DNA of 53,407 nt from JBBRYK01 sp038237665 (GTDB taxonomy: Bacteria > Actinomycetota > Thermoleophilia > Gaiellales > Gaiellaceae). Below, piece after piece: positions 32,467 through 41,367 of this stretch (position 1 is its first letter; the number at the start of each line of letters is the position of its first letter). The notes beneath the pieces are model-generated. The model saw only the letters and a program-made list of their open reading frames with translations, did not search any database and was not told where the DNA came from. Made by a program: the position numbers and the translations under genes. Location: assembly GCA_038237665.1 (NCBI GenBank), contig JBBRYK010000011.1, forward strand, positions 1 through 53,407, given 5' to 3'.

Positions 32467-33999
32467 TTAGTGCCGAAAATGCCTTCGCCCGGTGAACACC
32501 ATCGCTGCGCCGGTGCGGCCGACCGCAGCGATCACGTCGTCGTCGCGCTTCGAGCCGCCGGGCTGGATGATCCAGCGGACCCCGGCGGCAAGCGCCTCCC
32601 GCGGCCCGTCCGCGAACGGGAAGAACGCATCCGAGGCGAGCGCGGCGCCGGTGAGGTCGTGCCTCTTCGTTTTCGCTTTCTCGACTGCGAGCCTCACCGC
32701 GTCGACGCGGCTCGTCTGCCCGCCGCCGATCCCGATCGTCCGCAGATCCTTCGCAATCACGATCGCATTCGAGGTCACGTGCTTGCACACACGCCACGCG
32801 AAGAGCAGGTCGCCCCACGCCGCTTCGGAGGGATCGCCGCAGACGACCTCCATCGCCTCGCGGTCCTGGACGTCCCAGTCGCGATCCTGCACCAGCAGGC
32901 CACCCAGCACCCGCTTGTAGTCCTTCTCCCCCGGCGTGATCGCTCGACGCTCGGTGTCCAGGAGGATGCGCGTGCCCTCCTTCGCGCGGAGTGCCGAGAG
33001 GGCCGCATCGTCGTAAGCCGGTGCGGACAGAACGTCGACGAAGCGCTCCGCCAGCGCCTTGCCGAGCTCTGTAGACACGGGCCGGTTGACCGCGCAGACC
33101 ATTCCGAACGCGGACAGTGGGTCCGAGGCGAGGGCTTGCTCGTAGGCCTCCTCGACGGTCCCGGCGACCGCCACCCCACACGGGTTGGCGTGCTTGACGA
33201 TCACGCAGGCCGGCAGCGTGAACTCGCGCAGCAGGAGCACTGCCGCCGAGAGGTCGTACACGTTGCTGAGCGACAGCTCTCGCCCGTGGAGCTGCTGGGC
33301 GCGCGAGAGCAGATGGCGCCGTGCGCCGGCCTCCGCGTAGTAGGCCGCGCGCTGGTGCGGGTTCTCTCCGTACGCCAGGTCCTGCACCTTGGTGAAGGCG
33401 CGGACGATCGTTTCCGGGAAGCTCTCCCGGTCGGAGAACCACCGCGCGATCGCGGCCTCGTACGCGGCCGTGGTCGCAAACGCCTCGGCTGCGAGGTCCC
33501 GCCGAAGCTCGACGGGGGCCTCACCGGCTCTCTCGAGCGCCGCGAGCACCTCGGGGTACCGCTCGGGCCGGCAGATCGGAATGCAGTGCGCGAAGTTCTT
33601 GGCGGCCGCGCGCAGCATCGAGGGCCCGCCGATGTCGATCATCTCGACGGCGTCCTCCTCGCGCGCTCCGAAGCTCGCCGCGACCTGCTCGAACGGATAG
33701 AGGTTCACGCAGACGAGGTCGAACGGCTCGATCTCGTGCTGCGCGAGCGCGGCCATGTCGTCGGCCATGTCCCGCCGGGCCAGGATCGCAGCATGGATGC
33801 GGGGGTGGAGGGTCTTCACCCGGCCACCGAGCAGCTCGGGCACCTCGGTCAGCTCCTCGACTCGCACGACCGCGATGCCGTGGTCGGCGAGGTGCTCGGC
33901 GGTGCCTCCGCTCGCGACGATCTCCCAGCCGAGCTCGTCCAGGCCGCGGGCAAGCTCCTCGACCCCGTGCTTGTCGTAGACAGAGATCAGCGCGCGCAC
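32467..33999 (-). CDS. purH: Bifunctional AICAR formyltransferase/IMP cyclohydrolase
   Basis: A 510-aa enzyme for the last two steps of IMP synthesis. The N-terminal IMP cyclohydrolase (MGS-like fold) starts MRALISVYDKHGVEEL and has VASGGTAEHL and RVKTLHPRIHAAIL. The C-terminal AICAR transformylase has the KHANPCGVAVA motif with its catalytic Lys-His and a C-terminal FFPFADGPREA. The length is normal. The start overlaps the end of purN by 13 bases, and cbs follows after 12 bases, so the gene sits in the middle of an operon. Confidence 0.97.
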   Translation of the reverse strand: MRALISVYDKHGVEELARGLDELGWEIVASGGTAEHLADHGIAVVRVEELTEVPELLGGRVKTLHPRIHAAILARRDMADDMAALAQHEIEPFDLVCVNLYPFEQVAASFGAREEDAVEMIDIGGPSMLRAAAKNFAHCIPICRPERYPEVLAALERAGEAPVELRRDLAAEAFATTAAYEAAIARWFSDRESFPETIVRAFTKVQDLAYGENPHQRAAYYAEAGARRHLLSRAQQLHGRELSLSNVYDLSAAVLLLREFTLPACVIVKHANPCGVAVAGTVEEAYEQALASDPLSAFGMVCAVNRPVSTELGKALAERFVDVLSAPAYDDAALSALRAKEGTRILLDTERRAITPGEKDYKRVLGGLLVQDRDWDVQDREAMEVVCGDPSEAAWGDLLFAWRVCKHVTSNAIVIAKDLRTIGIGGGQTSRVDAVRLAVEKAKTKRHDLTGAALASDAFFPFADGPREALAAGVRWIIQPGGSKRDDDVIAAVGRTGAAMVFTGRRHFRH

Positions 34000-34529
34000 A
34001 GCTGCCTCACGACCTTGGGGAGAAGGCGGTGCTCGACCGCCTGCACGCGCCCCCGGAGCGACTCCACGGTGTCCGCGGCAAGCACAGGCACGCGCTCCGA
34101 GGCGATCACCGGCCCGGTGTCGATCCCGCCGTCGACGTAGTGAACGGTCGCTGCCGTCGCCGGGACACCGGCGGCGAGAACGTCCTCGATCGGATGGGCC
34201 CCCGGGAAGTCGGGAAGAGGCGCGGGATGTGTGTTCACGACCCTCCCCTCGAAGCGCTCCAGGAAGGGCTTCCGCAGCAGGTGCATGTAGCCTGCACAGA
34301 CAACAAGCTCCACGCCCTGCCCTTGTAGCCAGTCCGCCATCGCAGCGTCGCGCGCCTCCCGACTCTCGAAATCGGCGGCGTCGAAGACCGCGGTGGGAAT
34401 TCCGCCCGCCTCGGCGCGCGCGAGCGCGCGCACCCCTGGCCGGTTCGACGCGACCGCGGCGACGGGCAGCCCGTCCTCGATCAGCGCTTGCAGATTCGTC
34501 CCTTCGCCCGAGACCAGAACGCCGATCAT
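33987..34529 (-). CDS. purN: Phosphoribosylglycinamide formyltransferase
   Basis: A 180-aa enzyme that formylates GAR with 10-formyl-tetrahydrofolate. The start is the ATG ending at 34529 (MIGVLVSGEGTNLQALIE); upstream open frame is antisense-like and not part of the gene. The active site residues are seen in VVNTHPAPLPDFPGAHP (Asn and His) and VDGGIDTGPVI (Asp). It overlaps purM by 4 bases (ATGA) and purH by 13 bases, giving tight translational coupling. Confidence 0.95.
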   Translation of the reverse strand: MIGVLVSGEGTNLQALIEDGLPVAAVASNRPGVRALARAEAGGIPTAVFDAADFESREARDAAMADWLQGQGVELVVCAGYMHLLRKPFLERFEGRVVNTHPAPLPDFPGAHPIEDVLAAGVPATAATVHYVDGGIDTGPVIASERVPVLAADTVESLRGRVQAVEHRLLPKVVRQLCAR

Positions 34530-35425
34530 TCGATCCGGCCGATCACGAGCTCGCCCGCCTGCGGCTCGGCGACGACCGCGCAGTAGCCGATCCCGAGGTT
34601 GAAGACTCGCCGCTGCTCCTCCTCGCCGACGTGCCGGGCGAGCCACTCGAACACTGCCGGCCGCCGCCAGGACTCCCAGTCGATCACAGCGCTGCGGCCC
34701 TCGGGCAGGACCCGCGACAGATTGCCGAGGATGCCCCCCCCGGTCACGTGGGCGAGCGCCCTCGCGCGGCCGCGCAACGCCCGGACCTCCTCGAGGTAGA
34801 GCCGCGTCGGGGCGAGCAGATCCTCGCCGTCATAGTCCTCGTCCTCGAGGATCCGGCGCACGAGCGTAAAGCCGTTGGCGTGCAGCCCGGCCGAAGGGAA
34901 GCCGAGCAAGGCGTCACCCGCCGTGACCTGCGAGCCGTCGACGAGGCGCTCGCGCTCGACGAGCCCCACGCAGGTGCCCGCGAAATCGAGCTCGCCCTCC
35001 CGGTACACGCCGGGGAGCTCGGCCGTCTCGCCGCCGATCAGCGCGCAGCCGGCCGTCCGGCAGACCTCGGCCGCACCCTCGACCAGGTCCGCCACCTGCT
35101 CGAGCTGGATTCGGTTCGCCGCGACGTAGTCGAGGAAGAACAGTGGCTCCGCTCCGGTCGTGGCGACGTCGTTGATGCAGTGCGCCGCGAGGTCGGCGCC
35201 GCAGGCCCGCAGCCGGCCGCGCTCGCGGGCAACGATCAGCTTGGTGCCGACCGAGTCCGTCGAGGCGGCGAGCAGCTGCCGCTCGCCCAGCGGATGGAGC
35301 CCGGCGAACGCGCCGAAGCCCTCCGCTCCCGTCGATTCGACCGCCGCGCGCAGCCGTTCGACGACCGCGTCCGCCGTCTCGAGCGAAACCCCGGCCGACT
35401 CGTAGGTGAGCCCTTTCTCGGCCAC
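34526..35425 (-). CDS. purM: Phosphoribosylformylglycinamidine cyclo-ligase (AIR synthetase)
   Basis: A 299-aa ATP-dependent ligase closing FGAM to aminoimidazole ribonucleotide. It starts MAEKGLTYESAGVSLE with the YxxAGV pattern of PurM, then STDSVGTKL, CINDVATTGAEPLFFLDY and GGETAELPGVY. It is shorter than the usual 340 or so residues, mainly at the C-terminus. The stop overlaps purN in ATGA. The preceding VOC gene, 9 bases upstream on the same strand, may be part of the operon. Confidence 0.95.
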   Translation of the reverse strand: MAEKGLTYESAGVSLETADAVVERLRAAVESTGAEGFGAFAGLHPLGERQLLAASTDSVGTKLIVARERGRLRACGADLAAHCINDVATTGAEPLFFLDYVAANRIQLEQVADLVEGAAEVCRTAGCALIGGETAELPGVYREGELDFAGTCVGLVERERLVDGSQVTAGDALLGFPSAGLHANGFTLVRRILEDEDYDGEDLLAPTRLYLEEVRALRGRARALAHVTGGGILGNLSRVLPEGRSAVIDWESWRRPAVFEWLARHVGEEEQRRVFNLGIGYCAVVAEPQAGELVIGRIE

Positions 35426-35434
35426 CGATCGACC

Positions 35435-36046
35435 CTACTCGAAGCGTTCCGCGTCCAGCACCGGACGGCCTTCCGGGCCGCCGGGGAGAAACGTGATCGA
35501 TGTGTCGGCAACCTCGACCCCATCGTTTTCGGGGTCGAGCCCGAGCAGCTCGGCCAGAGCGTGCGCCTTCGCCCGCGGCGAGTCCGCCAGCAGCCGGAGC
35601 TCGACGAGCCGGAAGTCGTCGACGGCACCCAGCAGCTGCTCGATCCAGTCGCGCGGTGGGTGGATCTCCAGCCGGTAGCCCGCCGGCGTCGACACGAACG
35701 TGCGCCGGCCGCCGTGCTCCTGCACCCGCCGGCCGAGCAGCGTCGCCCGACCCAGCACCTCGCGGAACTCGTCCTCCTCGAGCGCCACGCCGACATGGTC
35801 GATGCGCGGGACCGTCCAGTGTCCCGGTTGAACGACGACGTTCACGGCTCCGCGCTCGAGCTCGGTCAGGCGGAGCCTGAAGCCGAGCCGGTCGAGCTCC
35901 TCCCACGACGTTCCCGGCTCGTAGGAGACGGGCTTCACGCCGACGCGCCCGTGACGCGCGACGAGCGCGAAGCCGAGCTTCGCGAGATAGCGCTCCTCCG
36001 TCTCGCGAATCCTGCTGGTGACGAGGTGGTAGTGGAAGAGGTACAC
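35435..36046 (-). CDS. VOC/glyoxalase-fold protein
   Basis: A 203-aa protein from the GTG ending at 36046 (VYLFHYHLVTSRIRETEERYLAKLGF); the frame continues to 36097 but overlaps a remnant on the other strand. The N-terminal H-Y-H and the later RIDHVGVALEEDEF with STPAGYRLEIHPP show repeated beta-alpha-beta-beta-beta VOC modules. The metal ligands and substrate are not clear. It lies 9 bases upstream of purM, so it may be the first gene of that operon, but no purine role is known for it. Confidence 0.75.
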   Translation of the reverse strand: MYLFHYHLVTSRIRETEERYLAKLGFALVARHGRVGVKPVSYEPGTSWEELDRLGFRLRLTELERGAVNVVVQPGHWTVPRIDHVGVALEEDEFREVLGRATLLGRRVQEHGGRRTFVSTPAGYRLEIHPPRDWIEQLLGAVDDFRLVELRLLADSPRAKAHALAELLGLDPENDGVEVADTSITFLPGGPEGRPVLDAERFE

Positions 36047-36060
36047 GGGCCGGCGCAGGA

Positions 36061-36168
36061 TTGTACGAAGCCCGGGCGAAAACCCACGGCGATTCACCAG
36101 CGGAGTTTTTCTTCGACCCGGATGGAATTAAGCTTGAGATCGTGCACGTCCCCGGCCATGCTGCGTAG
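36061..36168 (+). pseudogene. 3' remnant of a second VOC/glyoxalase gene
   Basis: The plus strand encodes an open tail ending in TAG at 36166-36168 with the sequence AEFFFDPDGIKLEIVHVPGH, the unmistakable last strand of a VOC dioxygenase/glyoxalase domain (FxDPDGxxLE). No start or N-terminal part exists upstream, where the opposite-strand VOC gene begins. It is a truncated remnant, perhaps left when the two VOC genes or the purine operon were rearranged. Confidence 0.65.
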
Positions 36169-36180
36169 AAAGGAGCCTGG

Positions 36181-36456
36181 ATGTCGACCACGCCCCCGCC
36201 CTCTCCTCCGCCCCCGGAGCAGCCGCACCGCGGCTACGGGTACGCCCACGGGGCTGCGAACCCGTTGGCGGGAATGACGATCCCGTTCAACTCCGAGCTC
36301 GTGCTCTATCTGGTCATCGAGATCATCTTCACGATCCTCTGGTGGGTGAGGGACGACATCACCACCGGGGTCTGGATGCCCATCACCGCTGCGCTGACGA
36401 TCGGCTACCTGATCAGCCGCGGCATCGCCAAGGCGAGCCGCGTCATCGAGCAGTAG
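36181..36456 (+). CDS. Small membrane protein, unknown function
   Basis: A 91-aa protein with a Pro-rich N-terminus (MSTTPPPSPPPPEQPHRGYG) and two hydrophobic segments, at about 43-56 (LVLYLVIEIIFTIL) and 63-80. AAAGGAG lies 5 bases before the ATG. It resembles the many small actinobacterial proline-rich two-pass membrane proteins of unknown role. It converges with purF. Confidence 0.7.
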   Translation: MSTTPPPSPPPPEQPHRGYGYAHGAANPLAGMTIPFNSELVLYLVIEIIFTILWWVRDDITTGVWMPITAALTIGYLISRGIAKASRVIEQ

Positions 36457-36473
36457 GACGTTGTCCTTCGGGT

Positions 36474-36502
36474 CGGCGCGCGCGATATTCAGGCGCGCGC
36501 CG
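36474..36502. terminator. GC-rich hairpin at the purF stop, possible terminator
   Basis: CGGCGCGCGC (36474-36483) and its complement (36493-36502) form a 10-bp stem around a 9-base loop that contains the purF stop (36489-36491). No T-run follows on either strand, so termination would be of the non-canonical GC-hairpin type. Confidence 0.4.
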
Positions 36503-37871
36503 GCTCGAATCTCCCTTTCTCGGCGCGGAGGTCAGCCGGGACCCGCGTCGGGTAGTCGCGGGTGAGACAGGCCCGACAGAGCTGCGACTCCGGACGGCGT
36601 GTCGACTCCTGCAGGCCCTCGAGCGACAGGTAGGCGAGCGACGTCGCTCCGATGTGTTGCCGCACCTGCTCGACCGATTGGCCGGCGGCGATCAACTCGT
36701 CCTCTCCGGCCAGGTCGATCCCGTAGAAGCAGGGCCCGACGACGGGTGGCGAGGAGATGCGCACGTGCACCTCGGCGGCGCCCGCGTCGAACAGCATCGC
36801 GACCAGCTGCCGCGTGGTGTTGCCGCGGACGATCGAATCGTCGACGACGACCACGCGCTGTCCGGCGACCTCGGCGAGCGGGTTGAACTTGAGTTTGATC
36901 CCCTGCTGCCGAAGGCCCTGGTCGGGCTCGATGAAGGTTCGCCCGACATAGCGGTTCTTGATCAGGCCCTCGCTGAAAGGGATGCCGCTCGCGCGCGAGA
37001 AGCCGATGGCCGCCGGCGTGCCCGAGTCGGGGATCGGCAGGACGAGGTCGGCCTCCGCCGGCGCTTCCGAGGCAAGGCGCTGGCCCATGCGCACCCGAGC
37101 GGCGTGCACTTCGACGCCCTCGAGCCGGGTGTCGGGACGCGCGAGGTAGAAGAACTCGAAGATGCAGAGGGCGCCGGGGGCCGGCTCGACCGCCTGCACC
37201 GCCGTCAAGCCCTGCTCGTCGATCACCACCAGCTCCCCCCGGTCGATCTCGCGGTCGTGCTTCGCCCCGAGCAGGTCGAGGGCGCAGGTCTCGGAAGCGA
37301 CGACCCAGTCGTCTCCCAGCCGGCCCAGGCACAGCGGCCGGAATCCGTGCGGGTCGCGAAAGGCCACCAGCCTCCCCTCCGACAGGGCGGTGACCGAGTA
37401 GGCCCCCTCGAGGCGCTTCATAGCGCTGGCGACCGCGATCTCGAGCGGCGCCGCGTCGTCGGCGATCAGCGCCGCGATCAGCTCCGTGTCGGAGGTCGAG
37501 CTGAGCCGGACGCCTTCGGCCGCGAGGTCCGCACGAAGCTCGGAGGCGTTGATCAGATTTCCGTTGTGCCCGAGTGCGACGGTCCGCGCCCGGCCGTGCT
37601 GGACGATCGGCTGTGCGTTCGCCCAGTGCGTCGATCCGGTCGTCGAGTAGCGCGTGTGTCCGATCGCCAGGCTGCCGTTCAGGCCGCGGAGCTTCTGCTC
37701 GGAGAAGACCTGTGCGACGAGGCCCATCTCGCGGAGGACGGTGAGCCGGCCGCGGTCGGACACGGCGATGCCGGCGGATTCCTGGCCGCGATGCTGGAGC
37801 GCGTGCAGCGCGAAGTGCGTGACGCGCGCGACGTCACGACCGGGTGCGCAGATACCGAAGACGCCGCACAT
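36489..37871 (-). CDS. purF: Amidophosphoribosyltransferase
   Basis: A 460-aa enzyme making phosphoribosylamine from PRPP and glutamine, the committed step of purine synthesis. Cys2 (MCGVFGIC) is the glutamine nucleophile with no propeptide left to remove, and VVVVDDSIVRGNTT is the PRPP loop. Four cysteines match the [4Fe-4S] ligands of the Bacillus-type enzyme: one in GALCIFEFFYLARPD, one in GPCFYGIDLAG and two in CRACLTRDYP. It should therefore be oxygen-sensitive. Its ATG directly follows the purL stop TAG. Confidence 0.96.
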   Translation of the reverse strand: MCGVFGICAPGRDVARVTHFALHALQHRGQESAGIAVSDRGRLTVLREMGLVAQVFSEQKLRGLNGSLAIGHTRYSTTGSTHWANAQPIVQHGRARTVALGHNGNLINASELRADLAAEGVRLSSTSDTELIAALIADDAAPLEIAVASAMKRLEGAYSVTALSEGRLVAFRDPHGFRPLCLGRLGDDWVVASETCALDLLGAKHDREIDRGELVVIDEQGLTAVQAVEPAPGALCIFEFFYLARPDTRLEGVEVHAARVRMGQRLASEAPAEADLVLPIPDSGTPAAIGFSRASGIPFSEGLIKNRYVGRTFIEPDQGLRQQGIKLKFNPLAEVAGQRVVVVDDSIVRGNTTRQLVAMLFDAGAAEVHVRISSPPVVGPCFYGIDLAGEDELIAAGQSVEQVRQHIGATSLAYLSLEGLQESTRRPESQLCRACLTRDYPTRVPADLRAEKGRFEPARA

Positions 37872-39824
37872 CTAGAAGGCCGGGTCCCAGGCTAACCGGA
37901 GCGCGTCGAGGCTGTGCCCCAGCACGGATCCGCCGCCGACCGTGCCAATCCGAACGCCGGGAGCCAGTCCGGTGTGGGCGACGATCACACGGGCGTTGTC
38001 CGGTAGGTCGGTGTCGAGCTCGACGCCGAGGCCGCTCCAGAGTGCCGCTCCGACGAGCGCCACCTCGAGGCCGGCATGGCCGACGTCGTGGGCGAGCGTG
38101 AGCGAAGCGGCAGACTGCCAGAGCAGCCGGATCAGCCTCGCCTCCGCCTCCAGATCGTCGGCGAAGAGGAGATGGACCCCGTCCCCTTCCCGCCAGGCGC
38201 CGGGCACCTGCGTCACGTCCGGAACGAGACCGACGCAGCCGACGAGCGGGGTCGGCGGGATCGCCCGCCCGTCCGTCTCGTTGTAGAGCGAGACGTTGCC
38301 GGAGACAACCGGGGCGCCGATCGCCTCGGCGGCCGCGGCGATCCCGTCGATCGCCTGGGCGAGCTCCCAGCCGATCTCCGGTTTTTCCGGGTTGCCGAAG
38401 TTAAGACAGTCGGTGAGCCCGATCGGCTCACCGCCGGCGCAGGCGACGTTGCGGGCGGCCGTCAGGACCGCGGAGGCGCCCGCCGTCCACGGATCGCGCT
38501 CGCCCGGCGCCGGGCCCTGGAGCGAGACGGCGATTCCACGTCCCCCCGGCGTCAGGCGCAGCACTGCAGCGTCGAGGCCCGGCCGGCGCACGGTTCGCGA
38601 GCCCACGAGCTGGTCGTAGCGCTCGTACACCCGGCGCTTCGAGGCGGCGTTCGGAGCCCCGAGCCGGTCCAGGAGCGACCCCCGTTCGGCAGGCCGCCGG
38701 GGTGCGGGCCGCGGCTTCTGGGCCACCTCGTAGCGGGGCGCGTCGTCGGTCAGATACGCGGCGGGGATGTCCGCGAGGAGCTCCCCGTCGAAGAAGCAGC
38801 GCAGCGCGCCCGTGTCGGTGACCTCGCCGATCTCGGCCACGTGCAACTCCCAGCGTTCGCAGACCTCTTGCGCGGCCGGGACGAGCTCCGGCCGGACGAC
38901 CGCGACCATTCGCTCCTGGCTCTCCGAGATGATGATCTCCCAGGGCTCCAGGTCGTCCATCCGGAGCGGGACCCGCTCGAGGTGGACATCCACGCCCGCG
39001 CCTCCGCGGGCCATCTCCGACAGGGCAGAGGCGAGCCCGGCCGCGCCGCAGTCCTGCAGCGACTCGACGAGCCCACGCTCGACGAGCTCGGCGCTGGCCT
39101 CGATCAGCTTGTTGCCGGTGAACGGGTCGCCGACCTGCACCGAGGGGCGCTTCGCCTCGGAGCCCTCTCCGAGCTCCTGGCTCGCGAGGACGCTGGCTCC
39201 CCCGATCCCGTCCCGCCCCGTCGTCGCGCCGTAGAGGAGGAGCCCGTTCCCGTCGCCGGTTGCCCGCGCCGTCGTCAGCCGCTCGGCGGGAAGCAGGCCG
39301 ACGCACATTGCGTTGACCAGGCAGTTGTCGTCGTACGCCGGGTCGAAGACCGTTTCGCCGCCGATGTTCGGTACTCCGACGCTGTTCCCGTACGCGCCGA
39401 TCCCGGCAACGGCGCGGCGGAAGGCGAAGCCCGGCTCGCCGAACCGGAGCCCGTCGAGCAGCGCGATCGGCCGTGCGCCCATGGCGACGATGTCGCGGAG
39501 GATTCCGCCCACCCCGGTGGCCGCGCCCTGGAACGGCTCGACCGCCGACGGGTGGTTATGGCTCTCGACCTTGAATGCGATCGCGAGCCCGTCGCCGACA
39601 TCGACGACACCCGCGTTCTCCCCCGGGCCCTGCAGGACGCGGGCGCCGACCGAAGGCAGCCGGCGAAGCAGGGGGGCGGAGTGCTTGTAGGCGCAGTGCT
39701 CGGACCACAGGAGGGAGAAGACCGCAAGCTCGAAGTGGTTCGGGTCGCGGTCGAGCAGCTCGCGGATACGGTCGAGCTCCCCGTCGGTCAAGCCGAGGGC
39801 GCGATGGAGCGGCTGCTGAGCCAC
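37872..39824 (-). CDS. purL: FGAM synthase large subunit
   Basis: A 650-aa ATP-dependent synthetase converting FGAR to FGAM, working with PurQ (glutaminase) and PurS, both encoded in this window. It shows FSLLWSEHCAYKHS, KVESHNHPSAVEPFQGAATGVGG, LQDCGAAGLASALSEMA and DCLNFGNPEKPE. It is the short bacterial form without a fused glutaminase, and at 650 residues is below the usual 720-750. Its stop abuts purF. It is separated from purQ/purS by 6.5 kb, mostly of plus-strand genes, an unusual break between partners. Confidence 0.96.
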   Translation of the reverse strand: MAQQPLHRALGLTDGELDRIRELLDRDPNHFELAVFSLLWSEHCAYKHSAPLLRRLPSVGARVLQGPGENAGVVDVGDGLAIAFKVESHNHPSAVEPFQGAATGVGGILRDIVAMGARPIALLDGLRFGEPGFAFRRAVAGIGAYGNSVGVPNIGGETVFDPAYDDNCLVNAMCVGLLPAERLTTARATGDGNGLLLYGATTGRDGIGGASVLASQELGEGSEAKRPSVQVGDPFTGNKLIEASAELVERGLVESLQDCGAAGLASALSEMARGGAGVDVHLERVPLRMDDLEPWEIIISESQERMVAVVRPELVPAAQEVCERWELHVAEIGEVTDTGALRCFFDGELLADIPAAYLTDDAPRYEVAQKPRPAPRRPAERGSLLDRLGAPNAASKRRVYERYDQLVGSRTVRRPGLDAAVLRLTPGGRGIAVSLQGPAPGERDPWTAGASAVLTAARNVACAGGEPIGLTDCLNFGNPEKPEIGWELAQAIDGIAAAAEAIGAPVVSGNVSLYNETDGRAIPPTPLVGCVGLVPDVTQVPGAWREGDGVHLLFADDLEAEARLIRLLWQSAASLTLAHDVGHAGLEVALVGAALWSGLGVELDTDLPDNARVIVAHTGLAPGVRIGTVGGGSVLGHSLDALRLAWDPAF

Positions 39825-39876
39825 GCTCGCCAGAAGGCCGAGAATATCGACAGGGTCCGACAGGTACGGTGGGACG

Positions 39877-40797
39877 GTGGGTGAGCGGGAGGTGACGCGC
39901 GGCTATCTGGCCCTGCTGCTGCCGCTCGCGGCTCTCTGGGGCGCGTCGTTCCTCTTCATCAAGGTTGCCGTGCGGGACCTCGAGCCGTCGGTGGTCATGG
40001 AGTGCCGCCTCGCCCTGACGGCGCTCGCGCTCCTGCCGCTGCTCCTCGTGGGACGCCGTGGGTTCGTTCGGGCCGACCTTCGGGCCGTCGCCTTCCCCGG
40101 GGTCGTGCTCGGCGTCGTCAACTCGGCGATCCCGTTCACGCTGATCGCGTGGGGCGAGACCCACGTGGACTCCGGGGTCGCGGCGATCGCGAACGCGTCG
40201 ACGCCGATCTGGGTGGCCCTCGTGGCCATCCCGCTGCTTCCGAGTGAGCGCGCCTCCGGCCTCAAGCTCGTCGGGATCGTGCTGGGTCTCGTCGGCGTGG
40301 GCGTGCTGACCGGAGCGCAGCCCTCCGCAGGCGGCTGGGCGATCCTCGGCACGCTCGCCGTCGTGCTCGCGTCGTTCTGCTATGGAGCATCGAATATCTG
40401 GCTCCAGCCCCGGTTCCCGACGGATCGCATCGTGGCGCTCGTGACGCTGTCGATGGCCGTCGGGGCAGTCGCGCTGCTCCCGCTCGCGCTCGTCCAGCTT
40501 CCGAGCTCGGCGCCGGGCTGGAAGCCGGTCGGATCGGTGATCGCCCTGGCCCTCGGCGGAACATCGGTGGGCCTCCTCGTCTACTACCGCATGATCGAGC
40601 GGTACGGCTCGGCGCGGGCCAGCCTCGTCACGTACCTCGCGCCGGTGGCCGCTTTGGCCTACGGGATCGGCCTGCTCGGCGAGTCCCTGACCGCTGCGAA
40701 GGTACTCGGCCTGCTCCTGATCCTGGGCGGGGTGGCGCTCGGGTCCGGGATCGTTCGCCCGCTGCGGCGCGCGGTGCCCGCCGCGCCGACGGCATAG
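39877..40797 (+). CDS. EamA/DMT-family transporter
   Basis: A 306-aa membrane protein with about ten hydrophobic segments arranged as two EamA halves. The first half starts LALLLPLAALWGASFLFIKVA, whose WG-x-x-F/K pattern is typical of drug/metabolite exporters. The second half begins near ILGTLAVVLASFCYGASNIW. The substrate cannot be assigned. The start is a GTG, 52 bases from the divergent purL start, so they share one intergenic region. A GNAT gene follows 2 bases later. Confidence 0.88.
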   Translation: MGEREVTRGYLALLLPLAALWGASFLFIKVAVRDLEPSVVMECRLALTALALLPLLLVGRRGFVRADLRAVAFPGVVLGVVNSAIPFTLIAWGETHVDSGVAAIANASTPIWVALVAIPLLPSERASGLKLVGIVLGLVGVGVLTGAQPSAGGWAILGTLAVVLASFCYGASNIWLQPRFPTDRIVALVTLSMAVGAVALLPLALVQLPSSAPGWKPVGSVIALALGGTSVGLLVYYRMIERYGSARASLVTYLAPVAALAYGIGLLGESLTAAKVLGLLLILGGVALGSGIVRPLRRAVPAAPTA

Positions 40798-40799
40798 CG

Positions 40800-41336
40800 G
40801 TGGGGCTGGAGGCTGAAGGCGTTCGCCTGCGGCGCGCCGAGGCCGGCGACGTGGAATTCATCGTCGAGCTGCTCGCCGACCAAGAGGTTGAGCCCTTCCT
40901 CGCGGCCAGCCGGTCGCGCGCGCCCGCCGACGTGGGCGCGGAGGTCGAGCGCTCGCTGGCCGAGCCCGACGACGTCGGTCGCTTCGTGATCGAAGTGCAG
41001 GACGGCGCCGACTGGCGCCGGGCCGGCATCTGCGGCTTCCAGGTCGAAAACAGGCGCAGCAGGATCGCCCACCTCGGCGGGCTCGCCGTGCATCCAGACT
41101 TTCGCGGCCGCCGGTTGTCCGACCAGGCGGCCCGGATCCTCCAGCGCTACCTCCTTGGCGAGCTCGGCTACCACCGCCTTCAGCTCGAGTGCTACGGCTT
41201 CAACGAACGCGCGATCCGGCACGCCGAGCGTGCGGGCTTCGTGCGCGAGGGCGTGAAGCGGAAGGCCTACCTACGGCACGGCGAGTGGGTAGACGGCGTG
41301 CTCTTCGGCCTCCTGGCCGAGGATCTCGAGCCCTAG
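40800..41336 (+). CDS. GNAT-family N-acetyltransferase
   Basis: A 178-aa protein of the RimJ/RimL-like type. IAHLGGLAVHPDFRGRRLSDQAARIL contains the acetyl-CoA-binding R-G-x-x-(L)-x-x motif, and LGYHRLQLECYGFNERAIRHAERAGFVREGVKR is the family C-terminus. It probably acetylates an amino group on a small molecule or protein N-terminus. The GTG start lies 2 bases after the EamA stop, so the two are co-transcribed. Confidence 0.88.
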   Translation: MGLEAEGVRLRRAEAGDVEFIVELLADQEVEPFLAASRSRAPADVGAEVERSLAEPDDVGRFVIEVQDGADWRRAGICGFQVENRRSRIAHLGGLAVHPDFRGRRLSDQAARILQRYLLGELGYHRLQLECYGFNERAIRHAERAGFVREGVKRKAYLRHGEWVDGVLFGLLAEDLEP

Positions 41337-41367
41337 GCTCGCGTACTGTCACCTTCGAAAGGACCAC

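Noticed and set aside
30974..33442. 822-codon open frame across cbs and purH
   Set aside because: It is a shifted-frame shadow over two well-supported genes and crosses their stop/start junction.
34229..36277. 682-codon plus-strand open frame opposite purN-purM
   Set aside because: Antisense shadow; only its short VOC-like neighbourhood at 36061-36168, in a different frame, is real homology.
38076..39884. 602-codon open frame opposite purL
   Set aside because: Antisense of a strongly supported purL; no domain pattern.
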